Notes under the pieces: generated by a model
The model's input: only the letters and a program-made list of their open reading frames with translations
Told to the model about the DNA's origin: nothing
Databases searched by the model: none
Assembly: GCF_015752045.1 (NCBI RefSeq)
Contig: NZ_JADOUS010000001.1
Span: forward strand, 1 to 64,000
Reading direction: 5' to 3'
DNA: 64,000 bases
Source: Arthrobacter_D sp015752045
GTDB taxonomy: Bacteria > Actinomycetota > Actinomycetes > Actinomycetales > Micrococcaceae
In this document: piece by piece, positions 50,999 through 58,872 of the stretch
How positions within the stretch are numbered: the first letter of the stretch is position 1
Layout: each line of letters begins with the position of its first letter
Program-made: the position numbers and the translations under genes

Positions 50999-51757
50999 TT
51001 ACCGGACGGAAGGCAGGAACTGCAAAACGGGCGCCAGGCCCACGATGCGCGGCACCTCCGGGGCGTGCCCGGCGTCGGCCGCCGAGCCGCCGTCGGTGCC
51101 TGATTCCCGGCCCTCCCCGGCGCGGTCCAGCCACACGCCGACCAGGCCGGCCGACCGCGCTCCGACGGCGTCGATCAGCCGGTTGTCCCCGACGTAGAGG
51201 GTCCGCGCGGGGGCGGTTCCGAGCAGCCGGGCGCCCTCGTGGTAGATCGCCGGTTCCGGCTTGGCCACGCCGACGGTGTCGATGCCGACCAGCGTGGCGA
51301 CGCGCTGCAGGCCCGCGTGGTCCAGCTTCGCCCGCTGGTAGGCGTGCACGTTGTTGCTGACCGCGCCGTACGGGATGCCGCGCGCGTCCAGTGCGTCCAG
51401 GAGCGGCTCGACGTCGTCGTACGCCCGGAAGTGCAGGGGCAGGGTCTGCTCGTACGCGCGCACCCACGCCTCCGCCATGTGCCCCACGAACGGCTCCGGG
51501 GTGAAGGAGGCCCGCGCGTGACGGACCCGGTGCACCCGCTGCTCCTCGAAGGTGACGTCCCCGGCGAGGAAGCGGTCGTAGTGCCGCTGCGGGTCCGTCG
51601 TGTACAGCGCCTTGTACCGCGCCCAGTCGTCGTCGCTCAGGTGGCTCAGGAACGGATCCGGGATGGCCTGCAGCGTATGCCCCATGGCCCCTTCGAGGTC
51701 CACGAGCGTGTCGTCGATGTCGAACAGAACGCCGTCCACGCCGGGGCGGTGCCCCAT
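50999..51757 (-). CDS. HAD family hydrolase
   Basis: 252 residues. HAD motif I LFDIDDTLVD, motif II in AVSNN, Lys in VAKPEPAIY and motif IV YVGDNRLIDAVGA mark an active phosphatase of the haloacid-dehalogenase class with a helical cap. The substrate is unknown. ATG at 51757 shares one base with the gltX stop (TGATG), so it is co-translated with gltX. The C terminus ends just upstream of the tRNA genes. Confidence 0.85.
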   Translation of the reverse strand: MGHRPGVDGVLFDIDDTLVDLEGAMGHTLQAIPDPFLSHLSDDDWARYKALYTTDPQRHYDRFLAGDVTFEEQRVHRVRHARASFTPEPFVGHMAEAWVRAYEQTLPLHFRAYDDVEPLLDALDARGIPYGAVSNNVHAYQRAKLDHAGLQRVATLVGIDTVGVAKPEPAIYHEGARLLGTAPARTLYVGDNRLIDAVGARSAGLVGVWLDRAGEGRESGTDGGSAADAGHAPEVPRIVGLAPVLQFLPSVR

Positions 51758-53265
51758 CACGCGGCCGTCGCGCGCAGCGCCCGGACGCGGGCGATCGAGG
51801 ACTCCCGCCCGAGGATCACCATCGACTCGAACAGCGGCGGGGAGATCTTGCGGCCCGAGATCGCGGTTCGCACGGGGCCGAAGGCGAGCCGCGGCTTCAG
51901 CCCGAGCGTGTCCACCAGCGCGGCGCGGAGCGCGGCCTGGAGCGACTCGGCGTCCCACGTCGAACAGCCCTCGAGGGCGGCCAGGGTGGCGTCGAGCACC
52001 TCGCCGAGGTTCTCGGGCAGTCCCTTGCGGGCGTCGTCGGCGATGTCCACTGCGTCGTCGGCCTTGAACAGGAACCCCAGCATCTCGGGGGCTTCGCCGA
52101 GCAGGGTGATGCGTTCCTGGATCAGCGGGGCTGCCTCCGCGACGATACGCAGATCCTCCTCGGTGGGATCGGCGCCGATGAGGCCGGCGGCTGCGAGGTA
52201 GGGCAGGAGGCGGGAGCGGAACTCGGCCGGGTCGAGCAGGCGGACGTGCGTGCCGTTGATCGCCTCGGCCTTCTTGAGATCGAACCGGGCCGGGTTCGCG
52301 AGCACGTCGCGCACGTCGAACTTCTCGACGAGCTGTTCGACGGAGAAGATGTCCTGGTCCGCCGACAGGCTCCAGCCGAGCAGCGACAGGTAATTGAGGA
52401 GGCCTTCGCGGATGAAGCCGCGCTCCCGGTGCAGGAACAGGTTGGATTCGGGATCCCGCTTGGACAGCTTCTTGTTGCCCTGGCCCATGACGTAGGGCAG
52501 GTGACCGAACAGCGGCATGTGCTGGGCGACCCCGATGTCGATCAGGGCCCGGTACAGCGCGACCTGGCGGGGTGTGGAGGAAAGCAGGTCCTCGCCGCGC
52601 AGGACGTGCGTGATGTTCATCAGGGCGTCGTCGACCGGGTTCACCAGTGTGTAGAGGGGCGCGCCGTTGGCCCGGACGACGGCGAAGTCGGGGACACTTC
52701 CGGCGCGGAACGTGATGTCCCCGCGCACGAGGTCCGTGAAGGTGATGTCCTCGTCGGGCATCCGCAGGCGCAGGACCGGGGGGCGTCCGGCGGACCGGAA
52801 GGCGTCCTTCTGGTCGTCGGTCAGCGTGCGGTCGTGATTGTCGTAGCCGAGCTTCACGTCGCGCCCGGCAGCACGGTGTCGCTCCTCCACCTCGTCCGGC
52901 GTCGAGAAGGACTCGTAGAGGTGGCCCGCCTCGACGAGGCGTTCGATGACGTCCCGGTACAGTTCACCGCGCTCCGACTGACGGTAGGGCGCGTGCGGTC
53001 CGCCCACCTCGACGCCCTCGTCCCAGTCGATGCCCAGCCAGGTCATGGCCTCCAGGAGCTGCTGGTAGCTCTCCTCGCTGTCGCGGGCGGCGTCGGTGTC
53101 CTCGATGCGGAAGATGAGCTTGCCGCCGGTGTGCCGGGCATACGCCCAGTTGAAGAGCGCGGTCCTGATCAGCCCGACGTGGGGGGTTCCCGTCGGCGAC
53201 GGGCAGAATCGGACCCGGACGGGCGTGGCATCGGAGACGGTGGGGAACTTTGCGGCAGTAGTCAT
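51757..53265 (-). CDS. gltX: Glutamate--tRNA ligase
   Basis: 502 residues; class I synthetase charging tRNA-Glu (and probably tRNA-Gln in organisms that use the amidotransferase route). HIGH-type motif PTGTPHVGLIRT, IEDTDAARD and the KLSKR signature (GNKKLSKRDPESN) are intact. ATG at 53265. Its substrate tRNAs lie directly downstream. Confidence 0.97.
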   Translation of the reverse strand: MTTAAKFPTVSDATPVRVRFCPSPTGTPHVGLIRTALFNWAYARHTGGKLIFRIEDTDAARDSEESYQQLLEAMTWLGIDWDEGVEVGGPHAPYRQSERGELYRDVIERLVEAGHLYESFSTPDEVEERHRAAGRDVKLGYDNHDRTLTDDQKDAFRSAGRPPVLRLRMPDEDITFTDLVRGDITFRAGSVPDFAVVRANGAPLYTLVNPVDDALMNITHVLRGEDLLSSTPRQVALYRALIDIGVAQHMPLFGHLPYVMGQGNKKLSKRDPESNLFLHRERGFIREGLLNYLSLLGWSLSADQDIFSVEQLVEKFDVRDVLANPARFDLKKAEAINGTHVRLLDPAEFRSRLLPYLAAAGLIGADPTEEDLRIVAEAAPLIQERITLLGEAPEMLGFLFKADDAVDIADDARKGLPENLGEVLDATLAALEGCSTWDAESLQAALRAALVDTLGLKPRLAFGPVRTAISGRKISPPLFESMVILGRESSIARVRALRATAA

Positions 53266-53306
53266 GATGATCCCAGTCTAGGTGGGACCAGCAGGGTCAT
53301 TCGAGC

Positions 53307-53336
53307 GCCGTCGGGCCCCGCGCGGGGCCCGACGGC
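53307..53336 (-). terminator. Terminator hairpin after the FAH-family gene
   Basis: gccgtcgggccccg pairs with cggggcccgacggc, 14 bp with almost no loop (realistically 13 bp, loop 4). It lies 10 nt past the FAH stop and before gltX on the same strand. Confidence 0.8.
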
Positions 53337-53345
53337 GGACGGGCG

Positions 53346-54119
53346 TCAGCGGCGGGCCGGGTTGGACAGGCGCCCGATGCCCTCGATGTCGACGTCGTAC
53401 CGCTGGCCGTCGGTGATCATGCCGACCCCGGCCGGCGTACCCGTGAGGATGATGTCCCCGGGCAGCAGGGTGAAGGCCTGCGAGACGTAGGCCACGAGCT
53501 CACGCACTCCCCAGATCATGTCGCTCGTGGAGCCGTCCTGGCGGAGTTCGCCGTCGAGGCTCCCCCGGACCGTCAGGTTCTCAGGGTCGAGGTCCGTCTC
53601 GATCCAGGGGCCGATGGGGCAGGACGTGTCGAAGCCCTTGGCGCGCGCCCACTGGTCGTCGGTCTTCTGGACGTCGCGCGCCGTCAGGTCGTTGGCGCAG
53701 GTGTAGCCGAAGACGACGTCGTCCACGCGCTCGAGCGGGACGTCCTTGCAGATGCGGCCGATCACGACGGCCAGTTCGGCTTCGTAGGAGATCTGGTCCG
53801 AGAAGGACGGCAGCATGATCGGGTCCCCGGGACCGATCACCGAGGTGTTGGGTTTGAGGAACATGAGCGGCGCTGCCGGTGTCTCACTCCCCATCTCCTG
53901 GATGTGGTCCGCGTAGTTCCGGCCTACGCCCACCACCTTGCTGCGGGGGATGACGGGCGCCAGGAGGCGGACATCCTCCAGGGCGTGGCGGACGCCGGTC
54001 AGCTGGATCCCGGCGTAGAAAGGGTCGCCCTGGATGACGGCGACTTCCTCGCTGCCCTCGGTCCCTTCCACAACGCCGAACATTGGGTCATCGTTTACGA
54101 CAAAGCGTGCGATTCGCAT
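53346..54119 (-). CDS. Fumarylacetoacetate hydrolase family protein
   Basis: 257 residues. VVGVGRNYADHIQEMG opens the catalytic domain; metal ligands lie in SYEAELAVVIGR and CANDLTARDVQ; SCPIGPW and LLPGDIILTGTPAGVG complete it. Members hydrolyse or decarboxylate beta-diketone-like acids (acylpyruvases, oxaloacetate decarboxylases, aromatic meta-cleavage enzymes). No catabolic neighbours, so an acylpyruvase or oxaloacetate-type role is more likely than aromatic degradation. ATG at 54119. Confidence 0.88.
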   Translation of the reverse strand: MRIARFVVNDDPMFGVVEGTEGSEEVAVIQGDPFYAGIQLTGVRHALEDVRLLAPVIPRSKVVGVGRNYADHIQEMGSETPAAPLMFLKPNTSVIGPGDPIMLPSFSDQISYEAELAVVIGRICKDVPLERVDDVVFGYTCANDLTARDVQKTDDQWARAKGFDTSCPIGPWIETDLDPENLTVRGSLDGELRQDGSTSDMIWGVRELVAYVSQAFTLLPGDIILTGTPAGVGMITDGQRYDVDIEGIGRLSNPARR

Positions 54120-54192
54120 GCCGCCAAGCCTAACGCGGGCCCTCGGGTCCGGATGTCAAGGCAGGCGGTTGCGTGACGTGGGGGCACAACGA

Positions 54193-54238
54193 GATACCGC
54201 GGGCACTCCCTCCCCAGAGAGAGGGTGCCCGCGGTATC
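54193..54238 (-). terminator. Terminator hairpin downstream of the peptide gene
   Basis: gataccgcgggcac (54193-54206) pairs perfectly with gtgcccgcggtatc (54225-54238); the inner bases can add 4 bp. It is 62 nt past the stop of the peptide gene at 54301 and upstream of the FAH gene. Confidence 0.75.
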
Positions 54239-54300
54239 GGACCTCCTCAACGACCAGAGTGTCCGTGTTTCTGACAAGCCGCTTCGAGCGGCCGAGTGGC

Positions 54301-54441
54301 TCAGTAGGGCCAGTTGCCCACGCGGTCGAGGATGGAGACGGACGATCCCGTGCTTGCTTTGGCCGGAGCAGCATTGGCCGCAGCAGCTCCTCCAGTGACG
54401 AGGAGCGTTGCGAGGAGGAGTGCGGAAGTGATGCGCTTCAT
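54301..54441 (-). CDS. Small secreted peptide precursor (46 residues)
   Basis: ATG at 54441 has AAAGGA 8 nt upstream. The product is MKRITSALLLATLLVTGG, then AAAANAAPAKAS and a polar tail SSVSILDRVGNWPY. Residues 1-~24 form a textbook Sec signal peptide with an ANA cleavage site, leaving a 22-residue peptide that ends in an aromatic Asn-Trp-Pro-Tyr. No cysteine, so not a lantibiotic or lasso type. It is divergent from a TPR-only protein (54649) and has its own terminator. A signalling pro-peptide is an inference; a small antimicrobial or wall peptide is an alternative. Confidence 0.7.
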   Translation of the reverse strand: MKRITSALLLATLLVTGGAAAANAAPAKASTGSSVSILDRVGNWPY

Positions 54442-54648
54442 TGTGTTGGTCCTTTGGACGTGATGGACAGTGGTGATGGAGTACCGCTCTTATATCATGG
54501 GCGGCTCAATAAATATCGTAAGCCACACCAGCCACTTTAGTAACAGCCTCCTCCGTTTTCTTTTATTTTTCTCTGCACTCATGGCTCAGCGGTGCGCAAA
54601 CCCAGATAATGAACTGAGCCGTCTAGTAGATCGAGAGCGTGAGAATCG
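54442..54648. promoter_or_regulatory. AT-rich divergent control region of peptide and TPR genes
   Basis: This 207-nt stretch is far AT-richer than the genes around it. Candidate -10 elements are TATAAG on the minus strand (54494-54489) and GATAAT on the plus strand (54605-54610). The hexamer GGCTCA occurs at 54503 and 54583 and inverted at 54615-54620; the inverted pair ggctcag/ctgagcc flanks GATAAT. A further copy is at 54298. It holds no other gene. Confidence 0.45.
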
Positions 54649-55683
54649 ATGACATTGCAGGAGCCGCGGGCACAGCGATTGATGCTCGAACTCCAAGCGC
54701 GGGACGCTTGGAATCACCGGGACTATCAAGGAGCGCAGAGTCTCGCCGAGGCGCTGGCCGCATCGGCAGTCGCCAGCAACGACGCCGCGGACTACTGGAA
54801 TGCCACTTTCTTGGTCGCTGAATGTCTGCGGAAACAGGGTGAGATGGGCAAGTCGCAACTACTCGCCGACGAGCTCGCACAGCACCCCCTTACTCAGGAG
54901 TCCGACGCCCTACGTGCACGGGTGCTGACGCTTGCAGCCTTCGCCCTTCAGGGCAGCGGAGACTTAAGGCTGGCTGCGCTTTCTGCTCGTTCCGCGTTGG
55001 AGGCTGCTGCTGCCGCGGAACCGAATCAAGTTGCGATCAGGATAGAGGCGCAGAACGCGCTCATCGCCGCCTTGGCCGAGAGCGGCAAATTGGAGGAGGC
55101 ATGGATAGAGTGCCTCGTGCTCGCGGAGCTTTTGTCAACGGAACCGGGCAGCCAGACCAATGGGTTGGGTTACTGGGCCATAGGCAACGTGGCGTTCCTT
55201 CTCAAGCACATCACCGAGGGCGTGGCCTATCACCAGCTAGCGGCCAAGAACCTCTCCCCTACTAATGACCTGGATCTTTGGGCACGATTCAATCGAGCCT
55301 CAGCATCCTTGCGTTTGACCGCCGGAGTCGTAGAACCCGAGACCCTCGAGTGCATCGAACGGGCGGAGCTTGCAAGCTCAATTGTCGGCGGGACCGAGAG
55401 GGACAGGCTCGAACTCAGCCTCACGCGGGGCCAATGGCTGGTCCTGACCGGCCAGTTCGACGCGGCTATCGACCAGTTGAGGGGCGTCCTCGACCTCAAA
55501 CACCTCCTTGCGTCCCACACTGCCGCGGAGGCCCACCTGTTTCTTGGACAAGCCCTGTCCGGGAGAAGTCGCAATGAGGAGGCTGTGTCCAGTCTGGAGG
55601 CCAGCGAAGGCCTGTTCCTTCAGTCAGGCGCAGAAGACAGGGCTTCTTCCGCCCGAGCGCTGATCGAGTCCATCAAACGCTGA
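54649..55683 (+). CDS. TPR-only protein, possible peptide receptor
   Basis: 344 residues, entirely helical, with about eight or nine tetratricopeptide-like helix pairs (for example EAWIECLVLAELLSTEPG, FNRASASLRLTAG, AHLFLGQALSGRSRNEEAVS). No helix-turn-helix, kinase or transmembrane part is visible, and an in-frame stop 7 nt before the ATG excludes a missing N terminus. Size and layout recall Rap-type peptide receptors, which are TPR proteins without a DNA-binding domain. Codon use is AT-richer than in the flanking genes, a sign of transfer. Function unknown; the link to the divergent peptide gene is inference. Confidence 0.65.
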   Translation: MTLQEPRAQRLMLELQARDAWNHRDYQGAQSLAEALAASAVASNDAADYWNATFLVAECLRKQGEMGKSQLLADELAQHPLTQESDALRARVLTLAAFALQGSGDLRLAALSARSALEAAAAAEPNQVAIRIEAQNALIAALAESGKLEEAWIECLVLAELLSTEPGSQTNGLGYWAIGNVAFLLKHITEGVAYHQLAAKNLSPTNDLDLWARFNRASASLRLTAGVVEPETLECIERAELASSIVGGTERDRLELSLTRGQWLVLTGQFDAAIDQLRGVLDLKHLLASHTAAEAHLFLGQALSGRSRNEEAVSSLEASEGLFLQSGAEDRASSARALIESIKR

Positions 55684-55780
55684 ACCCGGGGCAGGCAACT
55701 TCAGTGCACGCTGTCAAGGTGAATTAAGTTCCTATGCGTATGCATGATCTTCTGCGTCGCAGGCGTAGACTGATAAACAG

Positions 55781-55831
55781 ACCCCGGCCGGGTCGGGCGT
55801 TTTCCCCCATTACTCCCATCCCGACCGGGGT
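55781..55831 (+). terminator. Stem-loop downstream of the TPR gene
   Basis: accccggccggg (55781-55792) pairs with cccgaccggggt (55820-55831) apart from one G-U, with a 27-nt loop that contains a T4/C5 run. It lies 97 nt past the TPR stop. Likely a terminator; the long loop leaves doubt. The rest of 55684-55920 holds no gene that I can see. Confidence 0.45.
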
Positions 55832-55920
55832 TCCTTCGTCCCCGGACCATGGCGCCGACGTCAGGGCGTGGACCGCCGCGACCGGCGCAACGCATCCCGG
55901 ACGCCCACAACGCGCCGCCC

Positions 55921-55953
55921 CGACAGGCGCCTCACCGTGTGAGGCGCCTGTCG
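55921..55953 (+). promoter_or_regulatory. Perfect 15-bp hairpin just before the GGDEF-EAL start
   Basis: cgacaggcgcctcac (55921-55935) and its complement (55939-55953) with a 3-nt loop end 18 nt before the ATG. It could terminate upstream transcription or hide the ribosome-binding region. Confidence 0.6.
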
Positions 55954-55971
55954 GAATGTACTCTGGGATCG

Positions 55972-57549
55972 ATGAGCGCTGACCAGAAGGACCCCCGCCT
56001 CGCGATGCTCGTCGAGAGCATCGTCCGGCTGTCGCGTGGAGAACTGAGTAGCCGTATCGAGCCGTCGAGTGCCCGGGACGAGGTGGACGCCGTGATCACG
56101 GGCGTGAACCTGCTGGCCGAGGAACTGGAACAGGTCTACGAGCAGTTCGAGAAACGCGTCGAGAGCCGGACGGCCATGCTGCGGCAGGCACACCTCGACA
56201 TGATGAAGATGGCGATGTCCGATGCCCTGACCGGTCTCGCCAATCGCGTCGCCCTCATGGACGGCATCGAAGAGGCGCTCAGCCAGGCGGCCGCTCACGA
56301 CGCCGAGCCGCCGGCCCTCCTGCTCCTCGACCTCGACAGCTTCAAGAACGTCAATGACCGCTTCGGGCACGATGCGGGCGACCGCGTCCTCCGGGAAGTC
56401 GCGACCCGCCTCCTCGGCGTGGTCCGCGAGAGTGACCTGGTGGCGCGGCTCGGCGGAGACGAGTTCGCCATCCTGCTTCCCGGCGCCACCATGGAGATCG
56501 CCATGCAGGTAGCCCGCCGGGCGCTCGACGCGCTCGCCGAGCAGATCCGCCTCGACTCCCTGTACGTCCACTCGCGTGCGAGCATCGGCGTGCGCCTCGG
56601 CGCTGCCGGCCAGACGGCGGACGAACTCCTCCTGGACGCCGACACCGCCATGTATGCGGCCAAACGGGAGGGCCGCAGCATCATCAAGGTCTTCGAACCC
56701 GTGATGCTGTACTCGCGGCAGCTCCGCAGCCAGATGGCCACCGAACTCCGGGACGCGATCAGTTCCAACCAGCTCGTCCTGCACTATCAGCCCGTCGTCG
56801 AGCTCGCCACCAACCGGATCCTCGGCGTCGAGGTCCTGGTGCGCTGGCAGCACCCCCTCCGCGGGCTGATCCCGCCGGACACCTTCATCCCGCTCGCCGA
56901 GGAGATCGGCGTCATCCACGACCTGGACCGCTGGGTGATGTCCGCGTCGCTGCAGCAGCTCGCTGCCTGGCGCAGGGACTTCCCGCTCGACGAGGACTTC
57001 CAGTTGCGGGTGAACCTCTCCGCCGTCGAACTCAAGCAGCTCGACCTCGTCGACCACATCCGGGGCCTGCTCCGTGAGCTCGGGGTCCCGGCGCACAGCC
57101 TCGTCGTGGAGATCACCGAGACGGCGATCGTGACACGCGGGGAGGTCGAGATGTACTCGCTGCTGAGCCTGCAGCAGCTCGGCGTCGGGATCGAGATCGA
57201 CGACTTCGGGACCGGCTATTCCTCCATCAGCTATCTGCGGGAACTGCCGGTCAGCATGGTCAAGGTGGACCGTTCGCTCCTCGTCGAGCTCAACACGAGG
57301 CCCGGTCAGCTCGAGTTCGTCGCAGCCATCCTGCAGCTCATCCGCGCAGCCGGCCTTGAGGCCGTCTTCGAAGGCATCGAGACCCGGGAACAGGCCGATC
57401 AGCTGAGGTCCATGGGGTGTGCCAGCGGGCAGGGGTACTACTTCAGCCGCCCGATGCCCGCGGACGAAGCCTCCGCGCTTCTCGCGACCACGCGGTACCT
57501 TCGGGTGGGCGAGGGCATCGACGGTTCCGAGACGGCTCCGTCACTCTGA
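55972..57549 (+). CDS. GGDEF-EAL cyclic-di-GMP enzyme
   Basis: 525 residues, soluble. Residues ~1-70 are a HAMP-like coiled segment without membrane helices; the GGDEF domain is centred on LGGDEF (~160) and the EAL domain starts with EVLVRW (~285). Both active sites look complete: RxxD-less GGDEF signature, and in EAL the Glu (EVL), Asn (RVNLS), Glu (VEITE), Asp-Asp (IDDFGTGYSS), Lys (VKVDRS) and Gln (GQGYYF). It can therefore both make and break c-di-GMP in principle. ATG at 55972 is chosen over an upstream start whose 41 extra residues overlap the hairpin and look non-coding. Confidence 0.9.
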   Translation: MSADQKDPRLAMLVESIVRLSRGELSSRIEPSSARDEVDAVITGVNLLAEELEQVYEQFEKRVESRTAMLRQAHLDMMKMAMSDALTGLANRVALMDGIEEALSQAAAHDAEPPALLLLDLDSFKNVNDRFGHDAGDRVLREVATRLLGVVRESDLVARLGGDEFAILLPGATMEIAMQVARRALDALAEQIRLDSLYVHSRASIGVRLGAAGQTADELLLDADTAMYAAKREGRSIIKVFEPVMLYSRQLRSQMATELRDAISSNQLVLHYQPVVELATNRILGVEVLVRWQHPLRGLIPPDTFIPLAEEIGVIHDLDRWVMSASLQQLAAWRRDFPLDEDFQLRVNLSAVELKQLDLVDHIRGLLRELGVPAHSLVVEITETAIVTRGEVEMYSLLSLQQLGVGIEIDDFGTGYSSISYLRELPVSMVKVDRSLLVELNTRPGQLEFVAAILQLIRAAGLEAVFEGIETREQADQLRSMGCASGQGYYFSRPMPADEASALLATTRYLRVGEGIDGSETAPSL

Positions 57550-57668
57550 CTCCCCCGCGTCCTGACGTCCCCTGAGCGGTGACGGAACGACCCGGGCCCG
57601 GGAACGACCACGGCGCCCGTCCGCATCCCTCGCGGGGCGCAGCGGACGCCGTCGTATCCTCGCGGACG

Positions 57669-58775
57669 TCAGACCAGGCGCGTGAGCCAGCCGTGGGTGT
57701 CCTCGACGACACCGGTCTGGATACCGAGCAGCTGACTGCGGATGGACATGGTCACCTCGCCGGCGGTGGCTCCCTCGGCGCCGATGAACTCGTCGCCGTC
57801 GCGCAGCCGCCCGATGGGCGTGATGACGGCGGCCGTACCGCAGGCGAACACCTCGGTGATCTCACCGCTGGCAACGCCGTCGCGCCATTCGTCCAGCGTG
57901 ATCTTGCGCTCGGTGACCTCCAGTCCCCGGTCCCGGCCGAGCTGGATGATCGAGGACCGCGTGACGCCCTCGAGGATGGTGCCGGAGAGGGCCGGGGTCA
58001 CGATCGACCCGTCGCGGAACACGAAGAACACGTTCATGCCACCGAGTTCCTCGACGGCGTTGTCGTTGAACTGGTCGAGGAAGAGCACCTGCTTGCAGCC
58101 GTGCGCCTCGGCTTCGAGCTGGGCCGCGAGCGAGGAGGCGTAGTTGCCGCCGGCCTTCGCCGCTCCGGTGCCACCGCGTCCTGCCCGCGCGTAGTTGCGG
58201 GACACCCAGATGTCGACGGGCTTCACCTCACCGCCGAAGTAGTTCCCGGCAGGCGAGGCGATCACACGGTAGGACACCTCACGGGCCGGCCGGACGCCGA
58301 GGAACGCCTCCGTGGCGATCATGAAGGGACGGATGTAGAGGCTCTCGCCGTCGCCGGTCGGGATCCACTCCTGGTCGGCCGCGACGAGCTGGCGCAGGGA
58401 TTCGAGGAAGAGCTCCTCCGGAAGCTGGGGCAGGGCGAGGCGGATCGCGGAGCGGTTCAGGCGCGCCGCGTTGGCGTCTGCGCGGAAGGTCCACACGGAG
58501 CCGTCCGCGTGGCGGTAGGCCTTCATGCCCTCGAAGATCTCCTGGCCGTAGTGCAGGACCGCGGCTGCCGGATCCAGGGCGATCGGTCCGTAGGGCTCCA
58601 CGCGTGCGTCATGCCAGCCGCCGACGCCCGACGGGTCGACGCTGAAGTCGACGATCGCGGTGTGGTCGGTGAAGAAATTGCCGAAGCCGGGGTTCGCCAG
58701 CACCGCCTCCCGCTCCTCGGCCGACGCCCGTTGCATCGACAGATGCTGGGCGAAATGGGTATCGGTGGCTGTCAT
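57669..58775 (-). CDS. ilvE: Branched-chain amino acid aminotransferase
   Basis: 368 residues, PLP class IV (long bacterial/eukaryotic type). ALDPAAAVLHYGQEIFEGMKAYR near residue 70, the PLP Lys in GTGAAKAGGNYASSL, EELGGMNVFFV and FACGTAAVITPIG identify it. It makes Leu, Ile and Val from their keto acids. Follows leuB on the same strand with a 97-nt gap, so the two may share control. ATG at 58775. Confidence 0.97.
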   Translation of the reverse strand: MTATDTHFAQHLSMQRASAEEREAVLANPGFGNFFTDHTAIVDFSVDPSGVGGWHDARVEPYGPIALDPAAAVLHYGQEIFEGMKAYRHADGSVWTFRADANAARLNRSAIRLALPQLPEELFLESLRQLVAADQEWIPTGDGESLYIRPFMIATEAFLGVRPAREVSYRVIASPAGNYFGGEVKPVDIWVSRNYARAGRGGTGAAKAGGNYASSLAAQLEAEAHGCKQVLFLDQFNDNAVEELGGMNVFFVFRDGSIVTPALSGTILEGVTRSSIIQLGRDRGLEVTERKITLDEWRDGVASGEITEVFACGTAAVITPIGRLRDGDEFIGAEGATAGEVTMSIRSQLLGIQTGVVEDTHGWLTRLV

Positions 58776-58872
58776 GGTTCCTCCGCGCTGGAACGGACTG
58801 CACGCGCGGCTCGGCCGCCGTCGTCCGTCGGTGATCAGTGCTCCGGCACTGGGTTAATGATGTGTAACCACC

